53,046 nt of DNA, taken from positions 14,488 to 67,533 of the forward strand of contig DTTI01000075.1 in assembly GCA_012964825.1 (NCBI GenBank), read 5' to 3'. Under the pieces are notes generated by a model, which saw nothing but the letters and a program-made list of their open reading frames with translations, ran no database searches and was not told where the DNA came from. Positions 25,967 through 36,281 of the stretch are shown in pieces. Numbering within the stretch: position 1 is the first letter of the stretch; each line of letters starts with the position of its first letter. The DNA is from Candidatus Neomarinimicrobiota bacterium. GTDB taxonomy: Bacteria > Fidelibacterota > Marinisomatia > Marinisomatales > S15-B10. The position numbers and the translations under genes were made by a program.

Positions 25967-26455
25967 ATGGATAGACTCTGGGCTCCTTGGCGCATTGAGT
26001 ACTTAAGGGCTCCCAAAGAAGAGGGGTGTATTTTCTGTGATAAGCCTGCTGCAGACGATGACCGAAAAGAACTTATCCTGTACCGCGGGGAATACAGTTT
26101 TATTTTAATGAATCTCTATCCCTACAACAATGGACATCTCATGTTAGCACCTTATGTTCATGAATCCGACCCATTGAATATTCCTGTGGAAACAAAGTCT
26201 GAGATAATGGTCCTGGCAGATGCAAGTATGGAGATACTAAAGTCTGCCTTGAAGGCTGAAGGCTTTAATTTTGGGGCGAATATCGGTAAAGCCGGAGGTG
26301 CTGGTATAGCGGATCATCTTCATTACCATCTTGTACCGAGGTGGAGCGGCGACACAAACTTTATGCCTGTATTGGGGCATACCAAGATAGTTATGGAAGG
26401 TCTCAGTGAAACTTACGACAGTCTAAGGCCAGCTTTCGATAAAATAGATGCTTGA
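25967..26455 (+). CDS. HIT family nucleotide hydrolase/phosphorylase
   Basis: 162 residues. The histidine triad is HLHYHLVPRW, with the three histidines at 117, 119 and 121, the middle-to-last forming the AMP-transfer nucleophile site. A CIFC pair at 21-24 suggests a zinc-binding N-terminus, as in Ap4A phosphorylase-like bacterial HIT proteins (MDRLWAPWRIEYL start and NLYPYNNGHLML are typical). Likely an Ap4A or nucleoside-phosphoramidate hydrolase. It overlaps the next gene by 8 bases and so heads the operon with the symporter. Confidence 0.92.
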   Translation: MDRLWAPWRIEYLRAPKEEGCIFCDKPAADDDRKELILYRGEYSFILMNLYPYNNGHLMLAPYVHESDPLNIPVETKSEIMVLADASMEILKSALKAEGFNFGANIGKAGGAGIADHLHYHLVPRWSGDTNFMPVLGHTKIVMEGLSETYDSLRPAFDKIDA

Positions 26456-26663
26456 TTTCGCCCAAACCTGGCTGCCATTTCTTTATCTCTATGGAGTAGG
26501 AGGTGCAGCCTTCGTTATTGGTATGATGTTGATTCTTAGAACGAAGGCACTCAACAGTGAAATACCTCGTCATAGACTCTGGATCAAGGTGCTTCTTTTT
26601 GGTTTTGGTTTTTATTTTACCTTGCACGCCGTCTTCATCATGTTGGCGTTGGGGAGTTCCTGA
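26448..26663 (+). CDS. Small two-helix membrane protein, partner of the symporter gene
   Basis: 71 residues with two predicted membrane segments (about 8-30 and 44-68) joined by a basic loop (RTKALNSEIPRHRLWIK). It overlaps the HIT gene by 8 bases and its TGA shares one base with the symporter ATG (TGATG), so it is tightly coupled to the transporter. Small helper subunits are known for some sodium:solute symporters (the YhdT/YhjX-like and DUF997 proteins), but I cannot assign it to those. A subunit or stabiliser role is inferred from context. Confidence 0.7.
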   Translation: MLDFAQTWLPFLYLYGVGGAAFVIGMMLILRTKALNSEIPRHRLWIKVLLFGFGFYFTLHAVFIMLALGSS

Positions 26664-28522
26664 TGGATTTGGCAGTCGGCACAAATCTCGACCGTTTCGT
26701 TATAGTCACATATTTCGTGATTGTCATGGGTTTCGGTGCCTATTTCGGGAAGTACAGCAAAACTACATCGGACTATTTTTTTGGTGGCAGGCGCTTTTCT
26801 TGGTGGCTCATATCAATCTCAATCGTTGCCACAGGGATCGGCTCCCATAGCTTTGTCAAGTATTCCACCAAGGCGTACCAGTACGGTTTCTCATCAACCA
26901 TGACATACATGAACGACTGGTTCTTCATGCCGCTTTTCATGTTCGGCTGGCTCCCCATCATCTATTACACGCGCGTTGGTTCTATACCAGAATACTTCGA
27001 AAAACGATTCAATAAAACAGCAAGATCCCTCGCCATGCTCATGATACTTGTTTACATGATCGGCTACATTGCAATTCAGTTCCTGACGCTGGCAACGGCT
27101 CTGTACAGGATTTATAGTATACCACTTATGGTAACCGTGGTGATTATTGCTGTAGCTACCACCATCTATATGCACTTCGGTGGACAAACATCAGTCATCT
27201 TCACAGATCTGTTCCAGGGACTCATACTTATCTTTGCCGGACTGTTACTTTTCTTCCTCGGTCTCAACTACCTGGCCGATCACACAGCGTTGGGTGGATT
27301 GCAAGCATTCTGGCAAAATCTTACACCTGATCAGAAACTTCCGCTTGCACATTTTAACCGTCCGCCCGATTTTAATTTTGTTGGGATTTTTTGGCAGGAT
27401 GGTATCGCGGGCTCTATTGGTTTTTTGTTTCTCAATCAAGGATTGATCATGCGTTTCATGGCTGCACGGAGTGTGAACGAAGGTCGAAAGGCTGCAGCCT
27501 TTAACGTACTTCTGGTATTACCTATTTCTGCCATTGTTGTTTCAAATGCCGGTTGGATCGGTCGGGCAATTGCCAACGCTGTGCCTGGAGCTCTACCTGC
27601 CGGCATGGAGGCGAATGATGTCTTTGTTGCCGTCACAAATGTGGTTTCCAGTCCGGGTGTTTTCGGCTTTATCATTGCTGCTCTATGTGCCGCCCTAATG
27701 TCTACCGCTGATACACTGGTGAACGCTTCATCAGCTATTATTGTAAATGACGTCTACCGCCCACTAGCGAAAAAAGAGGCTAATGATATAAAAGAGCTAA
27801 AAATTGCCCGTTTCACCTCCATTGGTGTGAAAGTTATAGCGGTGATTTTGGTACCTTTTTTCAATTCATTTGACTCGATCTATGAAGCTCACGGCTGGTT
27901 CCACTCAACATTCACACCGCCACTTGTTGTGGCAGTATTCCTTGGGATTTTCTGGAAACGGTTCACCACACCGGCTGTAATTGCCACGTTTGTATTGGGT
28001 GCTGCTCTGATGATTCTGGGCCAATTCTTTCCAGAACTAGTTAAACCATTTTCACACGGTATTGAATTGAGACCCGGCCGGGGATATTATTACATAGGTG
28101 CACTCTATAATATTGCAGTGTGTGCCGGTGTTGGAGTTATTGTTAGCCTTTTTACTAAGCCTGAACCTATGGAGAAGTTAAAAGGTCTAACGCTATCCGA
28201 TGTGAATTCGCTGCGGGAGATATTTAAAGGAAGTAAACCGAATGATCGTCTCGGCGAAGAAGTAACAGTACTCTGGAAACTGATTGACAGTGATAAAAAT
28301 ATTGTTCGCTTCTCTAAACATGAGATGGATAAAATGGCTGCGGAGGTTGGTGATCTTGTCTATGTCTCAGACAGCCGTAAATGGCTCGGGGGACTCAAAT
28401 CCATCCATTCGGTTTATGGTGAACCCCATGAAGAACAGGGTATTATTTACATCTCTAAAGAGCAGCTTGAACATGGACAGTTTGTTGAGGATAAATCAGT
28501 CACAGCTGAAAAAGAAATGTAA
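26663..28522 (+). CDS. Sodium:solute symporter family protein
   Basis: 619 residues with about 13 hydrophobic segments. The SSS family start is clear (TYFVIVMGFGAYFGKYSKTTSDYFFGGRRFSWWLISISIVATGIG), followed by SIPEYFEKRFNKTAR, and later ALMSTADTLVNASSAIIVNDVYRPL, the Na2-site helix. A cytoplasmic tail of about 120 residues follows the last helix. The substrate could be a sugar, proline or a carboxylate and cannot be set here. Coupled to the 71-residue membrane protein upstream. tRNA-Asn lies 59 bases downstream. Confidence 0.92.
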   Translation: MDLAVGTNLDRFVIVTYFVIVMGFGAYFGKYSKTTSDYFFGGRRFSWWLISISIVATGIGSHSFVKYSTKAYQYGFSSTMTYMNDWFFMPLFMFGWLPIIYYTRVGSIPEYFEKRFNKTARSLAMLMILVYMIGYIAIQFLTLATALYRIYSIPLMVTVVIIAVATTIYMHFGGQTSVIFTDLFQGLILIFAGLLLFFLGLNYLADHTALGGLQAFWQNLTPDQKLPLAHFNRPPDFNFVGIFWQDGIAGSIGFLFLNQGLIMRFMAARSVNEGRKAAAFNVLLVLPISAIVVSNAGWIGRAIANAVPGALPAGMEANDVFVAVTNVVSSPGVFGFIIAALCAALMSTADTLVNASSAIIVNDVYRPLAKKEANDIKELKIARFTSIGVKVIAVILVPFFNSFDSIYEAHGWFHSTFTPPLVVAVFLGIFWKRFTTPAVIATFVLGAALMILGQFFPELVKPFSHGIELRPGRGYYYIGALYNIAVCAGVGVIVSLFTKPEPMEKLKGLTLSDVNSLREIFKGSKPNDRLGEEVTVLWKLIDSDKNIVRFSKHEMDKMAAEVGDLVYVSDSRKWLGGLKSIHSVYGEPHEEQGIIYISKEQLEHGQFVEDKSVTAEKEM

Positions 28523-28530
28523 CATCCTCC

Positions 28531-28559
28531 TTGGGTGCGCCAGCGTGAAAAGGTAAATT
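28531..28559 (+). promoter_or_regulatory. Candidate promoter for tRNA-Asn
   Basis: TTGGGT (28531-28536), 17 bases, TAAATT (28554-28559), about 22 bases before the mature tRNA 5' end. Confidence 0.4.
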
Positions 28560-28581
28560 TGCCGCGCTTTGATTGAGATAT

Positions 28582-28653
28582 TCCGGAGTAGCTCAATGGT
28601 AGAGCGGGTGGCTGTTAACCACTAGGTTGGGGGTTCAAGTCCCTCCTCCGGAG
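28582..28653 (+). tRNA. tRNA-Asn (GTT)
   Basis: A full cloverleaf can be folded: acceptor stem 28582-28588 with 28646-28652 (7 pairs), D stem GCTC/GAGC, anticodon stem 28607-28611/28619-28623 with loop CTGTTAA (anticodon GTT at 28614-28616), T stem 28629-28633/28641-28645 with TTCAAGT loop, discriminator G at 28653. CCA is not encoded. The GTT anticodon makes it a Tgt substrate. Confidence 0.97.
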
Positions 28654-28661
28654 CAATAAAT

Positions 28662-28683
28662 AAGCCTCTTTCGAGGCTTTTTT
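28662..28683 (+). terminator. Rho-independent terminator after tRNA-Asn
   Basis: AAGCCTC, loop TTTC, GAGGCTT, then a T run (28680-28683). Seven perfect pairs with a tetraloop, nine bases after the tRNA. Confidence 0.88.
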
Positions 28684-28737
28684 CATTAATAGCACTATAT
28701 TTATGAAAGTGTCAACTGGTCTACAGAAAAGGAAAGA

Positions 28738-29976
28738 GTGTCTGATCTAACTCGTCGGGATTTTCTCCGCCAAACTATCCTTCTAGCCGCGGGTTCGGCA
28801 TTTATTTCTTGTGACAATGATCCGGAAGAAGCAGACAACGACTCTCCTGGAGCTTTGTCAGGCAACAAACCCTCCAAACAAGTCATTATTGTTGGCGCGG
28901 GTATGTCTGGGTTGGTTGCGGCTTACGAGTTAAAAAGAGCCGGTCATGATGTAACAATTCTGGAAGCCAGGGACCGTATCGGGGGACGTGTGTTTACTGT
29001 ACGCTCGCCATTTTCTGATGGACACCATGCTGAGGCCGGCGCCGCCCGAATCCCTCCTGATCATAACCTGACTCTAGGCTATGCTGACCATTTTGACTTA
29101 AAACTTGATCCCTTTTATCCCCTATCAGGTTCCTTTGTAGACTTAGCAGATGGGACTCGTACCGTGATTCCTACCAGCGATTTTCTGGAAGGTCGCCCCT
29201 GGCCCGGATCGGTTAAACACAAAGAATATGTAAAGATTCGGGGCGGTTCGGATTTGCTTCCTCAGTCTTTCGCTGAATCCCTTGCGGATAAGATCCAACT
29301 CTTGAAACCTGTTGAATCCATAGAGCAAAACGCCGATGGTGTGGTAGTAAAAGTTTCAGGTGGAGCCCAGTTTACCGCTGACAGAGTGCTGTGTACTGTC
29401 CCTTTGCCTGTGCTCAATAAAATCGATTTCAAACCATTACTTTCTGCTGAAAAAGTAGATGCTACGAGTGGTGGCTATAATTATGCTGCCTCTACCAGGG
29501 TTTTTGTTCAGTTCAAGGAAAGATTTTGGGAAAGCGAAGGTCTCAATGGATGGGGCTATACGGACTGGCCCGAGGAGGTCTGGCAACCGACCTGGGACCG
29601 GGATGGGCCCCGAGGAATCATTATGTCCTATTTAAGATACGATAGAGCTGTTGAACTAGATGGGATGAGTGAAGACAAACATGTTGAGAACGTGTTGAGC
29701 AGGTGGGAAAATGTCTTTCCTGGTGTGAATGATCACATTGAAAATGGTACTTCACACTCTTGGGCACTGCAGGAGTGGTCTGGTGGTGCTTGGGCATCCC
29801 CAACTGCTGCTCAATATGAAGCTTTACAGTCACACATTGGCAAGGCTGAAGGTAGAATCCACTTTGCAGGTGAACATGCATCGGATTATCATGGCTGGAT
29901 GCAGGGAGCACTGGTTTCTGGGCTGAGGGCGGCTCAGGAAATCCATGAGTATGAGTCGGATTCATTAGTTGTATAA
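28738..29976 (+). CDS. Tat-exported flavin amine oxidase (lipoprotein)
   Basis: 412 residues from GTG 28738. The N-terminus has a twin-arginine signal (TRRDFLRQ, Arg6-Arg7) and a lipobox-like FISC (Cys25), suggesting that folded, FAD-loaded protein is exported and lipid-anchored. The FAD-binding GAGMSG (53-58), [10 protein letters not shown] with the conserved second-strand Glu and the C-terminal IHFAGEHAS motif mark the monoamine/L-amino-acid oxidase family. It would oxidise an amine or amino acid to the imine with H2O2 release. The gene is followed by an 8-base overlap with the second HExxH/barrel protein. Confidence 0.9.
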   Translation: MSDLTRRDFLRQTILLAAGSAFISCDNDPEEADNDSPGALSGNKPSKQVIIVGAGMSGLVAAYELKRAGHDVTILEARDRIGGRVFTVRSPFSDGHHAEAGAARIPPDHNLTLGYADHFDLKLDPFYPLSGSFVDLADGTRTVIPTSDFLEGRPWPGSVKHKEYVKIRGGSDLLPQSFAESLADKIQLLKPVESIEQNADGVVVKVSGGAQFTADRVLCTVPLPVLNKIDFKPLLSAEKVDATSGGYNYAASTRVFVQFKERFWESEGLNGWGYTDWPEEVWQPTWDRDGPRGIIMSYLRYDRAVELDGMSEDKHVENVLSRWENVFPGVNDHIENGTSHSWALQEWSGGAWASPTAAQYEALQSHIGKAEGRIHFAGEHASDYHGWMQGALVSGLRAAQEIHEYESDSLVV

Positions 29977-32860
29977 ATTGACGCGCTCTGGCGCCCTTTG
30001 TTTATTCTTCACTTTCTCCATGGTATTAGGACAAGATCCTCCCACTATTCGATGGAAACAGATTGAAACCAGCCATTACCGCCTCGTATTTGCAGAGGAA
30101 CTCTCACTGGAAGCCAATCGGGCAGCAAATCTCCTTGAGGCAAATTATATTCGCACTGGTGGCAGTATGGGTGGGCGCCACAGAAAAATCCCCATTGTTT
30201 TACGTAACCGCAGCGCAATACCCAATGCCTTTGTTGGTTTGGCACCATGGAAGTCGGAATGGTACCATATCCCACTGTCCCTAAAAGAAATGGGATCCCT
30301 TGAATGGTATGAGCTTCTTGCCAGCCATGAAGGTCGACACATGTTCCAGTTCGGACAGGCAGACAAACGAATTAATCGTCTTTTCAGGCTTCTGGGTGGT
30401 GAGGGGATGCAATCCATAGCGGGTTTTTTGATGATACCCGGTTGGTTTTGGGAGGGGGATGCCGTAGTCACTGAAACTTTATTATCTGAAAGTGGTCGCG
30501 GTCGCCAACCTTACTTTAACAGAGAAATTCGCGCCCTACTTTTGGATGACACCCGTTACAGTTATCGCAAGGCACTTTACGGTTCATTCAAGGAGGAATA
30601 CCCAAACCATTATCATTACGGCTCTCTGATGTCGTCTCACGTGGTCAGGAGATATGGACCGGAAACACTTTCAGAGATTCTCTATCAGACGATGAAATGG
30701 CCTTTAATTAGGAATCCCTTTAATCCTTTCAGCGCTGCTTCAAAAAAAGTGACGGGTCGTTCCACTTCTCAGCTTTACCATGATGCCATGGATGAAATGG
30801 CCGGTGTTTGGAAAGATCATATCAAGGATGTTCAATTCACTGAACTTGAAGTTCTCAGTCCTGAGAACTTCAAGTTCAGGACCGACTATCTTTTTCCCGG
30901 TTATGACAAAGAAGGTAACCTTTATGCCGTTAAACGCAGTTTATCTCAATTAGCTTTGCTTGTTCAGCTAAATGAAGAGGGTGGTGAAAGGGTTATCACA
31001 GAGCTCCCCAGTATGGTGGAAGAATTGGGTATTCACATTGCCGGTGGGTTTGCAGTTTGGAATGAGATTCAACCGGATAGGCGATGGACAAAACAGAGTT
31101 GGTCCAATATAGTCCTTTGTGATTTGAAAAATGGTGGTAGAAAACAGCTTACGGAAGAGGTGCGGTACTATGCTCCTGCCATCTCAGCTGATGGATCAAG
31201 AATAGCAGTTGTAGAATTCAGTGAAACTCGAGAATGCTTTCTTGTTATCCTGGATAGTGATACAGGAAAGATTTTATACCGTTTCTCCTCAATTGGTAAC
31301 ACCTCCATTTTGCATCCCCGTTGGTCTGATGACGGAGAAAAAATTGTCTTTGTTTCACACCATTTAAATGGAAAGTCAATATCCGTAATCAATGTTACCA
31401 GTGGGGAGATAACAAACATCAAACCTGAATCTTGGGAGGAAGTATTTAAGCCAATTTTCAATGAAAATTTTATTATTTATGAGTCACCCTACTCAGGTAT
31501 AGATAATCTTTACGCAACTGAAATATCAACTGGGGCAACATTTCAGGTTGCCTCTGTTAAGGTTGCTTCTTCGAACGCGGTCCTTTCAGCCAGCGGAGAT
31601 AGTTTGGTTTTTAATGATTACACTTCCAAGGGTGATAGAATTGTATCCATATCCTTAGATCAAGACCGATGGATACCCATTCAATCAGTGAACATTCGAG
31701 ATGACATCACGACTGATTCCTTGGTAAAGAAAGGTCCATCTTCCGATAATGAATCAGTAAATAAAAAGTATGAGATTACAGATTACAACCATTCTGGCTT
31801 CTTTTTCAATTTTCACAGCTGGGAAGTCATCCCTGAAACCGTAGAACCGACTTTTTCCCTTTATTCGGACAATGTTCTAGGAACTGCCAGTTTCATTTTA
31901 CGGACATCTTACAACAGGAATGAAAAGAAGCTGTTTTCAGAACTGCGAGGAGGTTATCGGGGGTGGTATCCCATCTTAAGCGGCGGTCTCGGTTGGGGTG
32001 AAAGGGTCAGCCCGGACATTGTAGAAGTGCCTGTGGGTAGAGCGGACACAGCCAAAAGTCACCTCACTCATTTTTGGCAGGAGCAAAGCTTTGATTTAAG
32101 GGTCACCTTACCAATTATCAATCGGCGGTTTGGGGTCAGGATGGAAGCCTTAAACATTACAACCACCCTGCAAAGGACGACCACATCCAATCATGAAGTT
32201 GCCTTTACCTGGCAAGAGAGAGATGATCTGCCTGACACCACCCTTCCCAATACAGCTGCGGACGGCATTATTTTCCCCATTACCGTTGAGGCTAACTATG
32301 CTTTTTATACGGAAGATGCGCCAAGAGACGTGATGCCAAGAAAAGGGGCTGAGGTCGACATTGCTATTACAAATACGCCCTTCAAGAGCAATTTTAAAGG
32401 GAGCAGGGCATTTCTGGGCACAACATGGTTCCTGCCGGGGATATTCGCCCATGACGCCATTAGGGTTTCAGGGGCACTGGAGAAAAAGAAAGATGATGGA
32501 TACCCTTTCCAAAGTTTAGTGGAGATGCCCCTGACCCATGAATATGTTTTCCATGAAAGTGTAACAAGCATCAGAGGTTACTACAAAGTCCCCCTTTTCT
32601 ATCCCGATGGTGGATTGGACATGTTACCTCTAATGAGATGGCTAAAGTTCGGGTATGTTAAGAGGGTTTCCCTGGACATGTTTGGTGAGTGGATGCGTGG
32701 TCTTAATGGTGACACAGTCCGTGATTATCTTACCATCGGCGCCGGTTTCACTTTTGAATCAACTGCGTTCCACCTGCCGTTCACGTTGCCTCTCACCATC
32801 CTTTATGTTTATTCTCCAACTGAAGGTGTCGGATCAGTCAAATTTCGGCTCGATTTTTAG
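29969..32860 (+). CDS. Second secreted HExxH / propeller / outer-membrane barrel protein
   Basis: 963 residues from TTG 29969 (no ATG near the signal peptide). Signal peptide to about Gly21; then a peptidase MA-like region with HEGRH at 120-124 and WFWEGDAV, where Glu162 is the likely third ligand; then propeller-like repeats ([33 protein letters not shown]); then a C-terminal barrel ending in VKFRLDF. The layout repeats that of the 3398 protein although identity looks low. It is translationally coupled to the Tat amine oxidase. A perfect 40-base palindrome lies within the sequence encoding residues about 291-303, between the peptidase-like and propeller domains. Confidence 0.82.
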   Translation: MYKLTRSGALCLFFTFSMVLGQDPPTIRWKQIETSHYRLVFAEELSLEANRAANLLEANYIRTGGSMGGRHRKIPIVLRNRSAIPNAFVGLAPWKSEWYHIPLSLKEMGSLEWYELLASHEGRHMFQFGQADKRINRLFRLLGGEGMQSIAGFLMIPGWFWEGDAVVTETLLSESGRGRQPYFNREIRALLLDDTRYSYRKALYGSFKEEYPNHYHYGSLMSSHVVRRYGPETLSEILYQTMKWPLIRNPFNPFSAASKKVTGRSTSQLYHDAMDEMAGVWKDHIKDVQFTELEVLSPENFKFRTDYLFPGYDKEGNLYAVKRSLSQLALLVQLNEEGGERVITELPSMVEELGIHIAGGFAVWNEIQPDRRWTKQSWSNIVLCDLKNGGRKQLTEEVRYYAPAISADGSRIAVVEFSETRECFLVILDSDTGKILYRFSSIGNTSILHPRWSDDGEKIVFVSHHLNGKSISVINVTSGEITNIKPESWEEVFKPIFNENFIIYESPYSGIDNLYATEISTGATFQVASVKVASSNAVLSASGDSLVFNDYTSKGDRIVSISLDQDRWIPIQSVNIRDDITTDSLVKKGPSSDNESVNKKYEITDYNHSGFFFNFHSWEVIPETVEPTFSLYSDNVLGTASFILRTSYNRNEKKLFSELRGGYRGWYPILSGGLGWGERVSPDIVEVPVGRADTAKSHLTHFWQEQSFDLRVTLPIINRRFGVRMEALNITTTLQRTTTSNHEVAFTWQERDDLPDTTLPNTAADGIIFPITVEANYAFYTEDAPRDVMPRKGAEVDIAITNTPFKSNFKGSRAFLGTTWFLPGIFAHDAIRVSGALEKKKDDGYPFQSLVEMPLTHEYVFHESVTSIRGYYKVPLFYPDGGLDMLPLMRWLKFGYVKRVSLDMFGEWMRGLNGDTVRDYLTIGAGFTFESTAFHLPFTLPLTILYVYSPTEGVGSVKFRLDF
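30840..30879. repeat. Perfect palindrome with 19-bp arms inside the barrel-protein gene
   Basis: CTGAACTTGAAGTTCTCAG (30840-30858), centre TC, CTGAGAACTTCAAGTTCAG (30861-30879). All 19 pairs match. It lies within the coding frame at the junction of the peptidase-like and propeller domains, encoding [14 protein letters not shown]. Confidence 0.95.
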
Positions 32861-32918
32861 CTGGCTATGATTAACTCTGGTCGGTTTGTATATTCCTTTG
32901 AGTGATCAATCTAACAGG

Positions 32919-34106
32919 ATGAAGCGGAAGATTTACCTCGATAACAACGCCACAACGCCCATAGACCCGGCCGTGCTTAAGGCGATGATGCCTTACTTTA
33001 CCGAGAAGTTCGGGAACGCTGCTAGCAGGAACCACCCTTTTGGTTGGGAAGCGGAAGAAGCTGTTGAAAAAGCTCGCAAGATCGTTGCCGAAGATTTGAA
33101 ATGTCGCCCACGGGAAATTGTATTTACCAGCGGCGCTACGGAATCGATCAATCTTGCCATTAAAGGGTATTGCCATCGAAACAGTGAAAAAGGGAAACAT
33201 ATTGTAACGCAGGTAATCGAGCACAAAGCTGTACTCGATACTTGCAAAGAGATGGAAAATCGGGGTTGGACAGTGACTTATCTACCGGTAGACAAAAATG
33301 GTTTGATCGATCTGGCTGAATTGAACGAGGTTATCCATGACGACACCATTCTTGTGACAATTATGCATGCGAATAATGAGATCGGGGTCGTGAATGATAT
33401 AGCCAGGATCGGAGAGATATGTCGGAAACGGGATATCCGTTTCATGGTGGATGCGGCTCAGTCGTTTGGCAAGTTGCCCATTGATGTTGAGGCAATGAAT
33501 ATTGATATACTTGCTGCCTCTGGACACAAAATTTACGGACCAAAGGGGGTCGGTTTTCTTTATGTCCGTCAACGAAATCCGAAGGTGGAACTAAAACTCC
33601 AGATGGATGGCGGCGGTCACGAACGGGGCATGCGCTCAGGAACTCTCCCTGTGCCCCTTATTATTGGGCTTGCTGAGGCTGCCAAACTTTGCGCTGATAA
33701 CAGATTTGAAGAGTCAACACGACTTAAGTCAATGCGTGATAAATTGGTAAAGAAAGTGACTTCTGATCTGCCGGACACAATTATCAACGGCAGTCTGGAA
33801 CATCGACTGCCCCAGAATATCAATTTTTCTTTTCCCCACGTGGAAGGCGAGGCACTCCTCATGAAGTTGGAATCCATAGCCTGCTCATCGGGCTCGGCCT
33901 GTACCAGTGCAACACTTCAACCTAGTTACGTCATGAAAGCTCTGGGGCACAGTGAAGAACTGGCTCATTCATCTATACGCATCGCCTTCGGCCGCATGAA
34001 TAAGGAAGACGATGTGGAAATCGCAGCTAAAGAAATCATTGATGCGGTGATGACCTTGAGAGAAAAATCACCCTTTCATCATATAGCAAAGTCACAGCCG
34101 GCCTGA
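32919..34106 (+). CDS. Cysteine desulfurase (IscS/NifS type)
   Basis: 395 residues from ATG 32919 (MKRKIYLDNNATTPIDP), chosen because upstream frame to 32886 lacks homology-like sequence. PLP Lys204 lies in SGHKIYGPKG; the persulfide-forming Cys328 lies in SSGSACTSATLQPS, a group II-like/IscS-like loop; HANNEIGVVND and DAAQSFGKLP bind PLP. It releases sulfur from cysteine. Its place directly before moaA and the rhodanese-MoeB-like gene suggests it supplies sulfur to MoaD for molybdopterin, besides any iron-sulfur role. Confidence 0.93.
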   Translation: MKRKIYLDNNATTPIDPAVLKAMMPYFTEKFGNAASRNHPFGWEAEEAVEKARKIVAEDLKCRPREIVFTSGATESINLAIKGYCHRNSEKGKHIVTQVIEHKAVLDTCKEMENRGWTVTYLPVDKNGLIDLAELNEVIHDDTILVTIMHANNEIGVVNDIARIGEICRKRDIRFMVDAAQSFGKLPIDVEAMNIDILAASGHKIYGPKGVGFLYVRQRNPKVELKLQMDGGGHERGMRSGTLPVPLIIGLAEAAKLCADNRFEESTRLKSMRDKLVKKVTSDLPDTIINGSLEHRLPQNINFSFPHVEGEALLMKLESIACSSGSACTSATLQPSYVMKALGHSEELAHSSIRIAFGRMNKEDDVEIAAKEIIDAVMTLREKSPFHHIAKSQPA

Positions 34107-34298
34107 AAAAAAGAGCTCCCACTTCCTGTTTTTTCCTTAATTTCCACGCAAGTCTCTTAGCTGACTGACCTAAGTCGAACCCTTCGCAGGGATACTTCAG
34201 TAGCGATAAGGTCTGATGCCGGTACTGTTCTGTTGGAAACGACAGGATCAGCTCCCGATCCCGTTATTTGGCGGGATAAACTTGGAAGGGGACACCTA
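34107..34298 (+). promoter_or_regulatory. Possible structured leader before moaA
   Basis: 192 bases between the desulfurase stop and the preferred moaA start. Two adjacent hairpins are visible: CTGTTCTGT/ACAGGATCAG (34225-34251, one mismatch and one bulge) and ATCCCG/CGGGAT (34258-34277, 6 pairs). I could not match it to the Moco riboswitch consensus. If moaA starts at TTG 34233, part of this is coding. Confidence 0.3.
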
Positions 34299-35336
34299 TT
34301 GAATAGTCGAACGGAAACAGTAGATATATCATCCGCATCGCTTGCTAGACATGGCGAATTGATTGTCGATCAGTTCGGACGCACGTTTGACTATGTCCGT
34401 ATCGCGGTAAACGAACGATGTAATCTTCGGTGTGTTTACTGCATGCCTGAGGAAGGTGTCGATTTTCTTCCCCAAAAAGATCTCCTCACAACAGATGAAA
34501 TCAATCGATTAATATCCATCCTGGTCGAAAGTGGGGTAAAAAAAATCCGATTTACGGGGGGTGAACCCCTTCTCCATAAAGATATTGTTTCTCTTGTGGG
34601 TTTTGCAGCAAATGCGGGGGTCAAATCAGTCCATCTTACCACAAACGGCTTGTTGCTGGAAAAAGTGGCAAAACCTCTTCTGGATGCGGGACTAACGGGC
34701 ATCAACATCAGCCTGGATACTCTAGATCATCAAAAATTTGTAGAGATTACCCGACGAGAAGGGGTGGAGAAAGTAATAGATGCGCTAAACCTTGCCCTCT
34801 CTTTGGAATTTCGATCCGTGAAAATAAATGTTGTGTTCATGCGGGATTTTAACCACAGGGAGATCGGAGACTTTATTGAACTGACACGGGAAAAACCTCT
34901 GACAGTTCGATTCATCGAATTGATGCCCTTTGACGCTCACCAGATCTGGAAGACGGGAAAATTTTTCGGTGCTGAGCTTATCGAAAAAGAAATTCGCCGT
35001 CTCCATCCAGGAATTGAACCCGATTCCGGTACAGCCACGGAACACAGTTTATTCAAAGTGCCCGGTTATGCCGGTAAAGTGGGAATTATCCCCGCCTTTA
35101 CCCGCAGCTTTTGCGGTGAGTGCAACCGTATTCGGGTTACAGCCGATGGGAAGATCAGGAACTGTCTCTACTCAGATGATGAATTTGATCTGAAGGGACT
35201 TATTCGGAACGGTGCTAACGACGTGGAGATTGGTAAGGTGATCCGTCGTGCCATGTGGATGAAGCCGGAAGACGGGTGGGTAGCCCAAAGACAGGAAGAC
35301 CACGGCAGGGAAAGTATGACAAAGATCGGAGGATGA
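34299..35336 (+). CDS. moaA: GTP 3',8-cyclase MoaA
   Basis: 345 residues from TTG 34299, preferred because GGAAGGGG lies 7 bases upstream; TTG 34233 and TTG 34359 are alternatives in frame. The homologous part begins at [16 protein letters not shown]. The radical-SAM CxxxCxxC ([13 protein letters not shown]) and the C-terminal second 4Fe-4S site ([22 protein letters not shown]) are both complete, as are FTGGEPLL and TTNG. MoaA makes 3',8-cyclo-GTP, the first step of molybdopterin synthesis. It is followed by the moaC-moaB fusion with one base between. Confidence 0.93.
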   Translation: MNSRTETVDISSASLARHGELIVDQFGRTFDYVRIAVNERCNLRCVYCMPEEGVDFLPQKDLLTTDEINRLISILVESGVKKIRFTGGEPLLHKDIVSLVGFAANAGVKSVHLTTNGLLLEKVAKPLLDAGLTGINISLDTLDHQKFVEITRREGVEKVIDALNLALSLEFRSVKINVVFMRDFNHREIGDFIELTREKPLTVRFIELMPFDAHQIWKTGKFFGAELIEKEIRRLHPGIEPDSGTATEHSLFKVPGYAGKVGIIPAFTRSFCGECNRIRVTADGKIRNCLYSDDEFDLKGLIRNGANDVEIGKVIRRAMWMKPEDGWVAQRQEDHGRESMTKIGG

Positions 35337-35337
35337 A

Positions 35338-36279
35338 TTGATCAAATTTTCTCATTTAGATGAAAAAGGCGATGTGGAAATGGTGGATGTTACTGATAAG
35401 CCAGCTACCGAGAGAACAGCCAGAGCTGAAGGCAAAATCAGCATGAAAAAAGAGACTCTGGCGTTGCTTCTTGAAAATGAACTTCCCAAAGGCAATGTTC
35501 TGACCACCGCCAAAATCGCCGGTATCCAGGCGGCGAAAAAAACATCCGATCTTATCCCTTTATGTCATCCCTTGAATGTTTCCTGGGTTAATATTGAGTT
35601 TGAGCCTGAGGGGGACCATATTCTCATTAAAGCAGTAGCAAAAACAAAAGAAGCAACAGGAATTGAGATGGAGGTGCTTACAGCGGTTAGTGTAGCAGCA
35701 CTCACCATTTACGATATGTGCAAGGCTGTGGATAAGACCATGGTCATTTCGGACGTTCATCTGTTGGAGAAAAAGGGCGGCAAAAGTGAACATCGAACCG
35801 ATTACTCTGTCAAAACGGCCGTTCTGGTTCTCTCCCAGTCGGTCCATGAAGGAAAAAGTGAGGATACCTCCGGTAAAATATTGGAACAAGGGCTGTCCAA
35901 AAACGGATGCAAAATTGACCACACCGAGGTGATTCCCGACGACAGCGAGCAGTTAAAGACAGTTATGAATGATCTCATTTCAAAGAATTTTGAACTTGTG
36001 GTCACCTCCGGCGGAACCGGGGTAGGGCCCTATGATATTACCATCGACATCATAGAGCCGATGCTCTCGCAGCGACTGCCCGGTGTTGAACAGGCTCTTC
36101 ACAGCTACGGCCGATCTAAAACACCGACAGCCATGCTTTCCAGGCTTCTGGCCGGCCGGATTGGTAACACCTTTGTCATTTGTTTGCCGGGCAGTCCCGG
36201 TGCGTCGAAGGATGCACTTACAGTACTCATTCCGGATTTCCTTCATGTGTTCCCAATGATAGAGGGAAAACGACACTAA
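35338..36279 (+). CDS. MoaC-MoaB/MogA fusion
   Basis: 313 residues from TTG 35338 with GGAGG five bases upstream. Residues 1-158 are MoaC, the cyclic pyranopterin monophosphate synthase: [55 protein letters not shown]. Residues about 160-313 are a MoaB/MogA molybdopterin adenylyltransferase domain: [54 protein letters not shown]. One polypeptide thus carries an early and a late Moco step. Such fusions occur in other bacteria. Its stop is two bases before the TauE gene. Confidence 0.93.
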   Translation: MIKFSHLDEKGDVEMVDVTDKPATERTARAEGKISMKKETLALLLENELPKGNVLTTAKIAGIQAAKKTSDLIPLCHPLNVSWVNIEFEPEGDHILIKAVAKTKEATGIEMEVLTAVSVAALTIYDMCKAVDKTMVISDVHLLEKKGGKSEHRTDYSVKTAVLVLSQSVHEGKSEDTSGKILEQGLSKNGCKIDHTEVIPDDSEQLKTVMNDLISKNFELVVTSGGTGVGPYDITIDIIEPMLSQRLPGVEQALHSYGRSKTPTAMLSRLLAGRIGNTFVICLPGSPGASKDALTVLIPDFLHVFPMIEGKRH

Positions 36280-36281
36280 AT

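Noticed and set aside
34107-34298. Moco riboswitch upstream of moaA
   Set aside because: Hairpins are present but I could not match the known Moco RNA consensus, so only a possible structured leader is reported.
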